DNA of 64,000 bases from Bacteroides sp. M10 (GCF_014334015.1 NZ_CP060488.1:6220501-6284500); one strand, 5' to 3'; counted from the first letter of the stretch, positions 1 to 8,785 are shown. Notes: generated by a model not told the origin, from the letters alone. A program made the numbers and translations.

Positions 1-40
1 TGAAAAGCCTCTTTTTTTATAATATCAGTTACGTTCAGCG

Positions 41-1276
41 TTACGCAAGGAAGGAGATCAACACACCCGCAGCTACGGCAGAACCGATTACTCCGGAGAT
101 GTTGCTCGCCATGCAATATTGCAATACGTGATTCTTCGGATCGTACTTCAAAGCTATTTCATTGGCTACGCGGCTTGCCATCGGAACGGCACTCAAACCG
201 GTTGCACCGATTAGTGGATTGATTTTCTTCTTCGAGAAGAGATTCACTAGTTTCACAAAGAAAATACCACCGGTTATTGAAAGTGCAAATGCAAGGAATC
301 CACCGATCACGATACCGATTGTTGTCCAGTTGAGGAATGCTTCGGCAGTCATTGTTGCTCCGACAGACAGTCCGAGGAAGATGGTAGCCGCATTCATGAT
401 GCTATTGGAAGCAGCGTCGAACAAGCGGAACGTATTGGTTCCGATTTCTTTCACCAGATTACCGAACATCAGCATTCCGATCAATGGCACAGCACTTGGT
501 ACGAAGAGGGCCACAACAGTAGTTACCACAATCGGGAAGATAATCTTCAAGACACGCAGGTTCTTGATTTCCGTCTTTGAAGGATACATCTTTTCCTGTT
601 CTTTCATATTGATGCTCAATTCCTTCTTAGTACAGAGCAGTCTCACTACGAGCGGAATAATCACCGGAACGAGTGCCATGTACGAATAAGCGGCAATGGC
701 AATCGGGCCCAGCAAATGTGGCGCCAGTTTGATAGTCGTAAAGATAGCTGTCGGACCATCCGCACCACCGATAATTCCGAGAGAAGCGGCTTCTTTCGGG
801 GTGAATCCCATCAGGATAGCTACCAACAATACGGTAAAGATACCCAGCTGTGCGGCTGCACCGAAAATAGAAAGACGCAGGTTACGCAACATCGGTCCGA
901 AGTCCGTCAACGCACCGACACCCATGAAGATGATCGGAGGTAGGAAACCTGTTTTAATCAGCATATAGTAGATGAAATTCATCAGTCCCAGTTCGTGGGC
1001 GATATCATGCAGAGGCATTTCCCAGATGTTTTTCATTACTCCGTTTATCATAATCATGCCATTCTCGTCTGCCTGAATCACACCCATTTCTCCTCCGGGG
1101 AAGTTGGCCAACAACACACCGAAAGCGATGGGGACAAGCAGCAACGGCTCGTACTGTTTCTTGATACCCAGATAGAGCAGGACGAACGCGATGGCATACA
1201 TTATCAGGAACTGCGGATCGGCAATGATATTGCTGAACGCAGTCATGTCATATAAGTTCTCAAATATTTCGTTCAT
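41..1276 (-). CDS. oadB: Oxaloacetate decarboxylase beta subunit, sodium-pumping membrane protein
   Basis: 411-residue polytopic inner-membrane protein of the OadB/GcdB/MmdB family. In characterised relatives this subunit decarboxylates the carboxybiotin carried by the alpha subunit and couples this to export of sodium ions. The sequence shows many hydrophobic segments and the family motif GGADGPTAIF near residue 170, the region of the essential aspartate. The length is normal for the family. Its ATG overlaps the stop of the upstream alpha-subunit gene by one base (TAATG), so the two are probably translationally coupled. It is the last gene of a G-A-B operon. The reaction is certain only at family level, because OadB-type subunits also serve methylmalonyl-CoA and glutaconyl-CoA decarboxylases. 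Confidence 0.93.
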   Translation of the reverse strand: MNEIFENLYDMTAFSNIIADPQFLIMYAIAFVLLYLGIKKQYEPLLLVPIAFGVLLANFPGGEMGVIQADENGMIMINGVMKNIWEMPLHDIAHELGLMNFIYYMLIKTGFLPPIIFMGVGALTDFGPMLRNLRLSIFGAAAQLGIFTVLLVAILMGFTPKEAASLGIIGGADGPTAIFTTIKLAPHLLGPIAIAAYSYMALVPVIIPLVVRLLCTKKELSINMKEQEKMYPSKTEIKNLRVLKIIFPIVVTTVVALFVPSAVPLIGMLMFGNLVKEIGTNTFRLFDAASNSIMNAATIFLGLSVGATMTAEAFLNWTTIGIVIGGFLAFALSITGGIFFVKLVNLFSKKKINPLIGATGLSAVPMASRVANEIALKYDPKNHVLQYCMASNISGVIGSAVAAGVLISFLA

Positions 1277-3111
1277 TATCCTATCTTCATTAATACATCA
1301 TCTTCTGAAACAGTATCTCCCGGATTGGCACAGATAGCAGTCACCGTACCGCCAAACTCTGCACGGATAGCATTATAGGTCTTCATCGCTTCTACATAGC
1401 AGATTACGTCTCCTTCTTTCACCGTATCGCCTACTTGCAAGGCGGTTTCTTGTGCATTCTTCACCAAAAAGAACTTGCCTTCCAACGGAGAAAGTACTTC
1501 TTTGCCTTCGCCTGCCGGAGCAGCGGAAGCACCCGCTGGAGTAGCAGGAAGCTCGGCATCGCCATAAGCTACGGTGACACGATAAGCCTGTCCGTCTACC
1601 TGTACGGTCAGTGTTTTCGGTTTAACATCTTCTTCCGGTGATTTATCTTTTTCGGCACGGCGTTTTGCCACGTCTTCGAGGAAGTCTTCTTTGGCTTTAC
1701 CACTCTTGTAGGCTTCATATTGAGCCGGGTGCATCGCATATTCGAAGAGTTCTTCGTCGTCCTGTCCTGCTTCCCATTTGTTCTCTTTCATCAGTTTGCG
1801 ATATTTGTCGAGAGCATCCGGATAGTTGTCCTGTGGATCGCCTTCGAAGAACTTACGGCCTTCACGTTCCGCCTTTTCAATGATTTCCGGAGCAAGTTTG
1901 CCCGGCAAACGTCCGGCTTTACCCAGAATCATGTCCCAAATATCATCGGCAATCATTCCCCAACGGTCTTTTCCTTTTTCCATTGCCATCACGTTCATCA
2001 TGGCAAGGTTCTTCACATATTGACTGAATGGAGTCACCAATGGAGGATAACCGACACGAGGCCATACGTAAGCCACTTCGTCAAACAGTTTGATGAGCAG
2101 CTGATCTTGCGTCATAAACGGCAGATTGTGTTTTGCCTTATATTTATTGATGGATTCCAGATTGGATTCGAGGTCGGCCATCAGACTACCCATCATACCG
2201 CCGGGAAGTCCGGGAGCAATCAGCAAGGAGTTCATCAGGCGGTTTTTCGGGCTGATATACAGGCCGAGGAAGTCGTCCATAAATTCCTGAATCATGCCAC
2301 GCACTTTCATGTAGGCTTCCATATTGATTTCGGGCACTTGATATCCGGCATCTTTCAGCATGGCTTGTACGCTAAGCAAATCGGCGTGACCTGTTCCCCA
2401 TGAAAGTGGTTCTATACCGACATCGATGTAGTCGCAACCTGCTTGGCATACTTCAAGGATACTTGCCATATTGAATCCGGGACCTGCATGACTATGATAC
2501 TGAACAGGGATTTCGGGATGTGCCGCTTTGATATTGGCTACGATCTTACCTAATGATACCGGACGGCCAATACCTGCCATATCTTTGATACAGATTTCAT
2601 CTGCACCCAGTTTGATAAGTTCCAGCGCCATATTGGTGTAGTACTCTACCGTATGGATAGGCGAATGAGTGATACAAAGCGAGCATTGTGAAATCATGCC
2701 TGCTTCCTTTGCGTATGTGATGGAAGGAGCGATATTACGCACATCGTTCAATCCGCAGAACGTACGAGTAATGTCTGTTCCTTGTGCTTTCTTTACTTTG
2801 TAGAATAATTTGCGGACGTCTGCCGGAACGGGGCTCATACGAAGTCCGTTCAGTGCGCGGTCGAGCATGTGGGTTTGAATACCGGCTTCATGGAACGGTT
2901 TCGTCCATTCGCGCACGGCTGTATTCGGGTTTTCACCAAACAATAAATTTACCTGTTCAAAACCTCCGCCATTTGTTTCTACGCGGGCAAAACAACCCAT
3001 TTCAATGATGGCCGGAGCTACCTTTACGAGTTGGTCTACACGAGGTACATATTTTCCGGCTGATTGCCACATATCTCGGAAAACCAAGCTAAACTTTACT
3101 TCTCTTTTCAT
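1276..3111 (-). CDS. oadA: Carboxyltransferase/biotin carrier subunit of a sodium-pump decarboxylase (OadA-like)
   Basis: 611 residues. The N-terminal part (about 1-450) is a pyruvate carboxylase-type carboxyltransferase TIM barrel. It keeps the IKDMAG motif, whose lysine is the active-site lysine of this fold, and a His-x-His metal motif in YHSHAGPG. An Ala/Pro-rich linker near residues 525-535 leads to a C-terminal biotinyl domain, where EAMKTYN places the biotinylated lysine at K577. The protein should move CO2 from the substrate to biotin and pass it to OadB. It differs from classical OadA at the start of the barrel (RDMWQSA where RDxHQSL is usual) and at HSHAG (usually HSTSG). The family is clear, but oxaloacetate as substrate is inferred from the operon. 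The gene is often labelled pyruvate carboxylase subunit B. Confidence 0.88.
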   Translation of the reverse strand: MKREVKFSLVFRDMWQSAGKYVPRVDQLVKVAPAIIEMGCFARVETNGGGFEQVNLLFGENPNTAVREWTKPFHEAGIQTHMLDRALNGLRMSPVPADVRKLFYKVKKAQGTDITRTFCGLNDVRNIAPSITYAKEAGMISQCSLCITHSPIHTVEYYTNMALELIKLGADEICIKDMAGIGRPVSLGKIVANIKAAHPEIPVQYHSHAGPGFNMASILEVCQAGCDYIDVGIEPLSWGTGHADLLSVQAMLKDAGYQVPEINMEAYMKVRGMIQEFMDDFLGLYISPKNRLMNSLLIAPGLPGGMMGSLMADLESNLESINKYKAKHNLPFMTQDQLLIKLFDEVAYVWPRVGYPPLVTPFSQYVKNLAMMNVMAMEKGKDRWGMIADDIWDMILGKAGRLPGKLAPEIIEKAEREGRKFFEGDPQDNYPDALDKYRKLMKENKWEAGQDDEELFEYAMHPAQYEAYKSGKAKEDFLEDVAKRRAEKDKSPEEDVKPKTLTVQVDGQAYRVTVAYGDAELPATPAGASAAPAGEGKEVLSPLEGKFFLVKNAQETALQVGDTVKEGDVICYVEAMKTYNAIRAEFGGTVTAICANPGDTVSEDDVLMKIG

Positions 3112-3137
3112 GTCTTTCAGTGATATTCTTTATAGAT

Positions 3138-3398
3138 TTATAATTTTTCTACTTTAGTGATTTTTCCTTTACCCTGTGTCACCACATTTACAGCAGCAGT
3201 AATGGCTGCTAAAATGTTTCCCGGAACAGGTGCAGGACCTCGTGCTGCTTCCCGCTTCACAGGAACCACTTCTTCGGGGGCATACTTGTTGACCAATGTA
3301 ATCAACAGCTTACCTAAATAAATCACAATCAGCAGAATAACAAATACGGTAGCCATTCCGACCACCATCAGCAGGATCGCTGTTTCGATATTTTCCAT
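3138..3398 (-). CDS. oadG: Oxaloacetate decarboxylase gamma-type subunit
   Basis: 86-residue small subunit with one N-terminal membrane helix (about residues 8-30), followed by a short basic and proline-containing cytoplasmic tail. This is the plan of OadG-type subunits, which hold the alpha subunit on the membrane-embedded beta subunit. It is first in the operon, 26 bases upstream of the alpha-subunit gene. Gamma subunits are poorly conserved, so the call rests on length, topology and gene order. Confidence 0.85.
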   Translation of the reverse strand: MENIETAILLMVVGMATVFVILLIVIYLGKLLITLVNKYAPEEVVPVKREAARGPAPVPGNILAAITAAVNVVTQGKGKITKVEKL

Positions 3399-3550
3399 AT
3401 AATAAACTATTAGTAATTTAAGTTGTTCGTCTAAAAAGCGTTCGAAAATACCAAATTTTTATTATAAAATAAATTAAGAAAGGAATATAATGTATAAAAC
3501 TGTCATTTCTCTGATTGATAATCAGAGCATTTATGAGCAGAAACTTATTA

Positions 3551-3590
3551 CAAAAAAAATGTGAGAGAAAGCCCCTCAACTTTCTCTCAC
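3551..3590 (-). terminator. Rho-independent terminator, minus strand
   Basis: Perfect 11-bp stem: GTGAGAGAAAG at 3561-3571 pairs with CTTTCTCTCAC at 3580-3590 around an 8-base loop. On the minus strand the stem is followed by ATTTTTTTTG. No protein gene ends just upstream, because the fecR gene has its own terminator at 4162-4199. The terminator therefore appears to end a separate transcript. Confidence 0.8.
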
Positions 3591-3887
3591 ACTCTGATAA
3601 AACAATTATTAAATAAAAATACTCAATGATAAACCGGTTTAGCCCTCATCTGGTTTCATACCCTCTTCTTAACCTATTAAATTACCAGATAAAAACCGGT
3701 CTTGTTAAACCTCTCATGCGCCATCACGGCTTTCATTCTTTTAATTAGCGTAGCAGTCTAGTTGAAAAACCCTTTTAAGCCAACTTGTTTGATCGGGAAA
3801 AACAAGCCTTCTAAAGCTCATATAACCCTGGCGAGGGAACCATTTCTGACCTACGTCTCTGGCAGGAATTTTTCATCTGCCCACTGT

Positions 3888-3992
3888 CTATTGTTTGCTT
3901 TGAGCCCTAGTTTGTATTCTTTTCGAAATATTGTTTGTTTTGAATTTAGCTTGTAATTCCCTATAAGGCTTTCTATTGTTTGTTTTGAGCTC
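3888..3992. repeat. Three spaced copies of a CTATTGTTTGYTTTGAGC repeat
   Basis: Imperfect 18-20-base direct repeats at 3888-3907, 3929-3947 and 3973-3992, about 41-44 bases apart. The first and third copies agree almost completely (CTATTGTTTGYTTTGAGC) and the middle one is diverged. Read on the minus strand they put three copies of CAAAACAAACAATA, unpaired in my hand folding, between hairpins of the candidate RNA. This would suit repeated binding sites, which is inference. Confidence 0.7.
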
Positions 3993-4161
3993 CGGCCTTT
4001 ATTCCTATAAGGAAGATGGCCGGATAATTCCTTCTACAACATTTAATCTTCTAATCAATTCTACCGTTTTTTTCAAACATCATTAAATAGCTCTTATATT
4101 AGAAAGAGAAGCATCCATTTGTTTTTTACCAAGAAAAAATGAAGAAAATTTGAAGAAAAAT

Positions 4162-4199
4162 AAAAAAGCCTCTCCTGACTATCCAGAAGAGGCTTTTTT
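4162..4199 (-). terminator. Terminator of the sigma/anti-sigma operon
   Basis: AAAAAAGCCTCT (4162-4173) pairs with AGAGGCTTTTTT (4188-4199) around a 14-base loop. The stem touches the stop codon of the fecR-type gene on the minus strand and is followed by TTATTTTTC. The A/T symmetry would let it act in both directions. Confidence 0.85.
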
Positions 4200-5038
4200 T
4201 ATTGCAAAATAATTTCTTTCCCTCGAATTTGATAACTGATTCCACACGAGCCGAAGACTTTTTCCAGCGTGGCGTTCAGGTCTTTCGTCAAAACCGTCCC
4301 GTTGTAGGTCAGCCCTTCGCACTTCTCGTGCCCGACGACTGTTACCTTAAATATGTGTTCAATATCTGCCACTACATTTATCAGCGGATCGTCTTCATAC
4401 CCCAACACCTCGGGGAACTCCGATTCTTCTGCCTTTTTCTCTACCGGCACAATCTTGTTCTCATCGCAATGCACGCTTTCTCCGGCAAGCAATGTATGCT
4501 TACCTACAGCAGTCTCGACTTTCACACTTCCTTCCTCACAGTCGACAGTCATCTTCTTTCCTTGCTGATCGATGAGGAATTTCGTTCCCAGTACGGTTAC
4601 GTCGCCGGCTTCTGTACGGACCGTGAATGTCTTGCCTTTGGTTACGTTAAAAGAGGCTTTACCCAATAGTTGCAATTTGCGCTCCCAAAGCCATGTGATA
4701 TGATTGTAAGTCAGGCGGGAATTTTCCATCACCTGCACAGTACTACCATCCGGCAATTCATAGTTCATAGCAGTGTTATCAGTCACCACCTTTTCTTCTG
4801 CCAGGAAGTAACCACCTATCCCCAAAAGAAGGACAACTGCCGCTGCCACTCCCCATGAGAAAGAGAAACTTCTCCCCGCACCTTGTTTTCTTCTCCGGCT
4901 TAAGGCGATCTTATGGCTCTCCTCACGTTGCAACTTCAACTTATCACCTATTTCTTTTTTACGAGAAAAGATTTCGCCAACCAGAGGAAGTTTTCCTTCT
5001 TCTAAATATTTATCTAAAGATTCTGTCCACTTTTCCAT
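4199..5038 (-). CDS. FecR-family anti-sigma factor
   Basis: 279 residues. A cytoplasmic N-terminus of about 55 residues is followed by one membrane helix near residues 56-80. The periplasmic part contains a FecR domain (about 90-190), and the C-terminus has a short beta-rich module of the DUF4974 type found in Bacteroidetes FecR proteins. These proteins hold an ECF sigma factor at the membrane and release it when a TonB-dependent receptor signals. The gene lies 10 bases downstream of the sigma gene, in the same operon. No SusC or TonB receptor with a signalling extension is adjacent, so the partner must be elsewhere. The family call is firm and the signal unknown. Confidence 0.9.
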   Translation of the reverse strand: MEKWTESLDKYLEEGKLPLVGEIFSRKKEIGDKLKLQREESHKIALSRRRKQGAGRSFSFSWGVAAAVVLLLGIGGYFLAEEKVVTDNTAMNYELPDGSTVQVMENSRLTYNHITWLWERKLQLLGKASFNVTKGKTFTVRTEAGDVTVLGTKFLIDQQGKKMTVDCEEGSVKVETAVGKHTLLAGESVHCDENKIVPVEKKAEESEFPEVLGYEDDPLINVVADIEHIFKVTVVGHEKCEGLTYNGTVLTKDLNATLEKVFGSCGISYQIRGKEIILQ

Positions 5039-5048
5039 ATCTCACACC

Positions 5049-5639
5049 TCAATTAAAAATCCACAAATTAGCTGCTACCAACAACAAGAAAGATTTGCTC
5101 ATACGCTCCCGCAAACTGGAGATAGCCATATGAGTAGTATTGTAAACCGTACGTGAAGTGAGTCCCATCACCTGGGCTATTTCTTCCGAACTCATCTTCT
5201 TATAGTACTTAAGATACAATACCTCCCGCTGTTGCTTCGTCAAATTGTTCAGTTCTTTCTGCAAAACTTCCAGCTGTTCTTTTTCTAACTCTGAACGGAT
5301 AATAGCAGTTTCAATATCGATCTCCAGATCAAACTGATATTCGTTTGTGCCTACTTCATCCAGTGATTTTAATGAGCCACTATTCTCTTTTTTCAGTTCG
5401 TTCACTATCATGTGTCTCAACGAGACACATAAGTAAGCGGGTATGGATTGAGGGGCCGCGCAAGTTTCTCTTTTCTCAAAGATGTAAACAAACAACGACT
5501 GTATCGCCTCGGTTACCAAAGTCTCATCACCGGCTATCTTCATGCCATATCCATACAGTAAATCTGCATATTGCTCATAAAGCTGCCGGAATGCCTCTTC
5601 ATCCCCTTGCTGAATTTTATCCCAGGATAGTGTCTTCAT
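5049..5639 (-). CDS. ECF-type RNA polymerase sigma factor
   Basis: 196 residues with sigma-70 region 2 at about residues 10-75 and region 4 at about 130-180 (QQREVLYLKYYKKMSSEEIA, then a helix-turn-helix). No region 3 is present, which is normal for ECF factors. It should direct RNA polymerase to a small regulon when freed from the FecR protein encoded just downstream. The extreme C-terminus (FLLLVAANLWIF) is unusually hydrophobic. I found no clear TAnnTTTG promoter in the 78-base gap upstream. Confidence 0.9.
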   Translation of the reverse strand: MKTLSWDKIQQGDEEAFRQLYEQYADLLYGYGMKIAGDETLVTEAIQSLFVYIFEKRETCAAPQSIPAYLCVSLRHMIVNELKKENSGSLKSLDEVGTNEYQFDLEIDIETAIIRSELEKEQLEVLQKELNNLTKQQREVLYLKYYKKMSSEEIAQVMGLTSRTVYNTTHMAISSLRERMSKSFLLLVAANLWIFN

Positions 5640-5717
5640 TTCTATTCACTCATTTATATGAGATATGTTTTTCCTTTTTTTACCTGATTTTTTAGTTAAA
5701 AATCAACGGAATATATT

Positions 5718-7292
5718 TTAAAACTCACTTGTAAAGTGGAATTTGATGTGTTTAAAGTCCATCTGCGCCATCTGAAGTACATAACCGGAGTCTGCCAGGA
5801 ACACATCGCGCCCTTCTCTATCCTTTGCCATATACTGGTATTTACGTTTCTTGAAGGCTTCCAGTTCTGCGGGATCATCACTTTCTACCCAGCAGGCCTT
5901 ATAAAGACTTACCGGTTCCCAGCGACAGGACGCATTGTATTCATTCAACAAACGGTACTGAATGACCTCAAACTGCAACTGTCCCACCGTACCGATAATC
6001 TTACGGCCATTGAACTGATTGACAAACAACTGTGCCACACCTTCATCCATCAACTGGTCGATACCTTTCGCCAACTGTTTCTGTTTCATCGGATCGGCAT
6101 TTTCGATATACTTGAACATCTCCGGTGAGAAGCTCGGTAATCCGCGGAAATGAAGCATTTCACCTTCTGTCAGCGTATCGCCGATCTTAAAGGTACCATT
6201 ATCCGGCAGACCGATAATATCTCCTGCATAGGCTTCGTCAATCGTTGTTTTACGCTGTGCCATAAATTGGGTGGGCGATGAAAAACGCATGGTCTTTCCA
6301 TGACGAACGTGCACATAAGGAGCATTGCGGACAAACTTGCCGGAGCAAATCTTACAGAATGCCACACAAGAACGGTGGTTGGGATCAATATTGGCTGTAA
6401 TCTTAAAGATGAATCCGGTGAATTTCGGTTCATCGGGGTTCACTTCACGCTCTTCTGCCTGTACAGGACGAGGACTGGGAGCTATCTCCACGAAACAGTT
6501 CAGCAGCTCTTGCACACCGAAGTTGTTCAACGCTGATCCGAAGAATACCGGTGCACAGTCTCCTGCGAGATAGGATTCCGAATCAAATTCGGGATAAACG
6601 CCTTCGATCAGTTCCAGATCACCACGCAGTTTGTCTGCCAATGGCTTGCCAATCTGCTGATCCAGTTCTTCCGTATGAATATCGACTGCCACTTTTTCTG
6701 TTACCATCTGTTTGGATGGCTGGTATAAGTCCAGTTTCTGTTCGTAGATGTTGTATACTCCTTTGAAACGTGCTCCCTGCTCTATCGGCCAGGATAAGGG
6801 ACGAACCTGAATCATCAGTTCTTCTTCGAGTTCATCGAGCAAGTCGAACGGGTCTTTTCCTTCACGGTCCATTTTGTTGACGAAGATAATTACCGGAGTC
6901 TTTCTCATGCGGCATACCTCCATCAGTTTACGCGTCTGCGTTTCCACACCTTTCGCACCGTCTACAACGATGATAACGCTGTCCACAGCAGTCAGTGTAC
7001 GGTATGTGTCTTCGGCAAAGTCCTGGTGACCCGGAGTATCGAGAATGTTGATTTTATAATCCCGATAGTCGAATTCCATCACGGAAGTCGTTACCGAAAT
7101 ACCACGTTGTTTCTCGATTTCCATCCAGTCGGACGTAGCCGTCTTTTTTATCTTATTACTCTTTACAGCACCTGCTACCTGTATCTGACCACCGAAAAGC
7201 AATAGCTTTTCCGTCAATGATGTCTTACCGGCATCTGGATGCGCAATAATGGCGAACGTTCGCCGTCTCAAAATTTCTGTATTATCTGCCAT
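5718..7292 (-). CDS. prfC: Peptide chain release factor 3 (GTPase)
   Basis: 524 residues, close to the 529 of E. coli RF3. G-domain motifs are intact: [13 protein letters not shown] (P-loop), [10 protein letters not shown] (switch I), DTPGHQDF (G3) and NKMDREG (G4). RF3 is a cytoplasmic GTPase that removes RF1/RF2 from the ribosome after termination. The gene lies 76 bases downstream of rfbD, and the gap is filled by an AT-rich repeat. It may be read from the upstream operon or have its own promoter. Confidence 0.96.
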   Translation of the reverse strand: MADNTEILRRRTFAIIAHPDAGKTSLTEKLLLFGGQIQVAGAVKSNKIKKTATSDWMEIEKQRGISVTTSVMEFDYRDYKINILDTPGHQDFAEDTYRTLTAVDSVIIVVDGAKGVETQTRKLMEVCRMRKTPVIIFVNKMDREGKDPFDLLDELEEELMIQVRPLSWPIEQGARFKGVYNIYEQKLDLYQPSKQMVTEKVAVDIHTEELDQQIGKPLADKLRGDLELIEGVYPEFDSESYLAGDCAPVFFGSALNNFGVQELLNCFVEIAPSPRPVQAEEREVNPDEPKFTGFIFKITANIDPNHRSCVAFCKICSGKFVRNAPYVHVRHGKTMRFSSPTQFMAQRKTTIDEAYAGDIIGLPDNGTFKIGDTLTEGEMLHFRGLPSFSPEMFKYIENADPMKQKQLAKGIDQLMDEGVAQLFVNQFNGRKIIGTVGQLQFEVIQYRLLNEYNASCRWEPVSLYKACWVESDDPAELEAFKKRKYQYMAKDREGRDVFLADSGYVLQMAQMDFKHIKFHFTSEF

Positions 7293-7303
7293 AGTTGTTA
7301 AAT

Positions 7304-7388
7304 TGAGAATTGAAAATTGAAAATTAAAAAATGATACTCAAAGTAGTTTCTTTTTTATTTCTCAACTCTCAATTTTTAATTTCCAATT
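7304..7388. repeat. AT-rich intergenic repeat (AATTGAGAATTG type)
   Basis: Short units of the AATTGAGAATTGAAAATT type on the left are mirrored by CTCAACTCTCAATTTTTAAT on the right, so the element can fold back. It fills the gap between rfbD and prfC and reaches into the last codons of rfbD, encoding its Leu-Glu-Ile-Lys-Asn end. Similar GTTGAGA units occur near 18200. Confidence 0.6.
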
Positions 7389-8229
7389 TCTCCAGGCATC
7401 GTTGGAGACTTTCCTCCCAATGGGGGATTTCGATGCCGAATGTTGTTTTTATTTTTGTTTTATCAAGTACGGAGTATGCCGGACGGTTGGCTTTTGCAGG
7501 ATATTCAGCTGTATGCAGAGGTTTCACTTTGCAGGAGGTTATTCCCGCCAGGCGATAAATAGCCACTGTGAAATCATACCAGGAACAAACGCCTTCATTG
7601 CTGAAATGGTAGATGCCGCGGACTATACCTTTATTAATAATGGTATAGATGGCACGTGCTAGGTCATTGGCATAAGTCGGGGTTCCGATCTGGTCGAAAA
7701 CAACTCCCAGACTGTCACGCTCTTTTCCAAGACGGATCATTGTCTTCACAAAATTATTGCCGAAGATGGAATAAAGCCATGCAGTACGGATTACGACTGC
7801 TTTCTCGCAATAATTCATCACGTCATATTCTCCTTCCAGTTTGGTGGTGCCATATACAGAGTCCGGACAAGGATCGCAATCCTCCGTATACGGAGTGTGT
7901 GCAGTACCATCAAAGACATAATCGGTAGATACTTGTATCATAGCGGCTCCGTTGAATTGTGCCGCACTTGCCAATTGTTTCGGTGCTTCGCAATTCAATT
8001 GATAGGCTAGTTCCGAATTATCTTCCGCTTTATCTACGGCCGTATAAGCGGCACAGTTCACGACAAGCTCAATCCGCTTCTCTGCGATATAAGCCCAAAC
8101 GGCTTGCTTGTCACAGATGTTTAGTTCTTCTACATCTGTGAAATAATACGTATGTTGCGGGTTCTCTTTTGCAAGCACCTGCATCTCATTGCCAAGCTGA
8201 CCGTTGGCACCCGTTACCAAAATTCTCAT
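7369..8229 (-). CDS. rfbD: dTDP-4-dehydrorhamnose reductase
   Basis: 286-residue short-chain dehydrogenase of the RfbD/RmlD family. It has the N-terminal nucleotide-binding motif VTGANGQLG, the STDYVFDG segment, and the catalytic Tyr-x3-Lys in YGTTKLEGE. It catalyses the last, NADPH-dependent step of dTDP-L-rhamnose synthesis in the cytoplasm. The other rml genes are not in this window. The start codon directly follows the stop of the DUF4924-like gene, so translation is probably coupled. The last residues lie in an intergenic repeat, suggesting that the end of the gene has been altered by the repeat. Confidence 0.94.
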   Translation of the reverse strand: MRILVTGANGQLGNEMQVLAKENPQHTYYFTDVEELNICDKQAVWAYIAEKRIELVVNCAAYTAVDKAEDNSELAYQLNCEAPKQLASAAQFNGAAMIQVSTDYVFDGTAHTPYTEDCDPCPDSVYGTTKLEGEYDVMNYCEKAVVIRTAWLYSIFGNNFVKTMIRLGKERDSLGVVFDQIGTPTYANDLARAIYTIINKGIVRGIYHFSNEGVCSWYDFTVAIYRLAGITSCKVKPLHTAEYPAKANRPAYSVLDKTKIKTTFGIEIPHWEESLQRCLEKLEIKN

Positions 8230-8775
8230 TTATTCATCCAGTTTTAATTCACCTTTACGGTCTTTATCATAATAGTTTGCCAACATAGAAAGGAAACTAG
8301 TGATAGCTTCCACTGCCTTAGCAGTACCTTCACTGATAGGCTTTTTTTGAAGACGAAGCAGGAGTACTCCATACAATGCCTCAAAACAGGTCTCCAATTC
8401 GGGCTCGTCTTTCTTACCGTTTTTATTCCGTAATTCTACAATAAACGGCAATGCCTTGAAATAAGCGGCACTGTAAAAAGGAAATTTAGGAGAAGAAGCC
8501 AATGCGTTATGCAACTCTGTCAGATTGATAATCACATTCTTATTAATCTGCAAATGACCTTTTTCCCGTACTCCTTCCTCACTCATCATCGTAATCAGAT
8601 TGGTATACCATTCTCTCATGGCAGGCTGCTGATCTGCCGGATAACGGGCAATTATATTTGCCTCCATCTCTTCCGGTTCACAATGATTGGCGCGGATCAA
8701 GTCTTCCTCTTGCCACATATATATAAGGTACTCGGCAATATTCTTCTCTTTCAGTTGTTGTGCTATCTGATTCAT
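8230..8775 (-). CDS. DUF4924-like cytoplasmic protein of unknown function
   Basis: 181 residues, mostly helical by composition, with no signal peptide or membrane segment. The N-terminus (IAQQLKEKNIAEYLIYMWQ) resembles the DUF4924 family of Bacteroidetes, for which no function is known. It is charged, ends acidic, and shows no catalytic motif I can recognise. It sits between a LysE-type exporter gene (10 bases upstream) and rfbD (no gap), so it belongs to their operon. Confidence 0.8.
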   Translation of the reverse strand: MNQIAQQLKEKNIAEYLIYMWQEEDLIRANHCEPEEMEANIIARYPADQQPAMREWYTNLITMMSEEGVREKGHLQINKNVIINLTELHNALASSPKFPFYSAAYFKALPFIVELRNKNGKKDEPELETCFEALYGVLLLRLQKKPISEGTAKAVEAITSFLSMLANYYDKDRKGELKLDE

Positions 8776-8785
8776 AAGTTATCTC

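Larger units (their letters stand above)
3551..4066 (-). ncRNA. Candidate structured non-coding RNA of about 0.5 kb (unidentified)
   Basis: This 800-base gap has no credible gene on either strand. On the minus strand it holds a series of perfect hairpins: CCGGCC/GGCCGG (3992-4023) with an inner TTCC/GGAA pairing, GGCAG/CTGCC (3861-3882), and CTTGTTT/AAACAAG (3784-3806). There is also a composite stem in which ACCGGTTT pairs with AAACCGGT and ATCTGGT with ACCAGAT (about 3632-3699). The stretch ends at a strong terminator. A near-consensus -7 box (GATGTTTG, complement of 4074-4081), with a TTTC at the expected -33 distance, would start transcription near 4066. I see no hallmark of RNase P RNA, tmRNA or SRP RNA. 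It could also be a leader or a decayed element, so the boundaries are approximate. Confidence 0.5.

Noticed and set aside
1..40. Terminator of the oad operon
   Set aside because: Only one arm-like stretch and an A/T-run are inside the window. The pairing partner cannot be seen.
1720..2403. 227-residue frame opposite oadA
   Set aside because: His/Phe-rich shadow of the real carboxyltransferase gene, with no domain of its own.
3762..3956. 64-residue reading frame in the large gap
   Set aside because: No family features, no ribosome-binding site, and it runs through the hairpins of the candidate RNA on the opposite strand.
3551..4066. RNase P RNA, tmRNA or SRP RNA
   Set aside because: The conserved RNase P core, the tmRNA acceptor and tag region, and the SRP loop are not visible on either strand.
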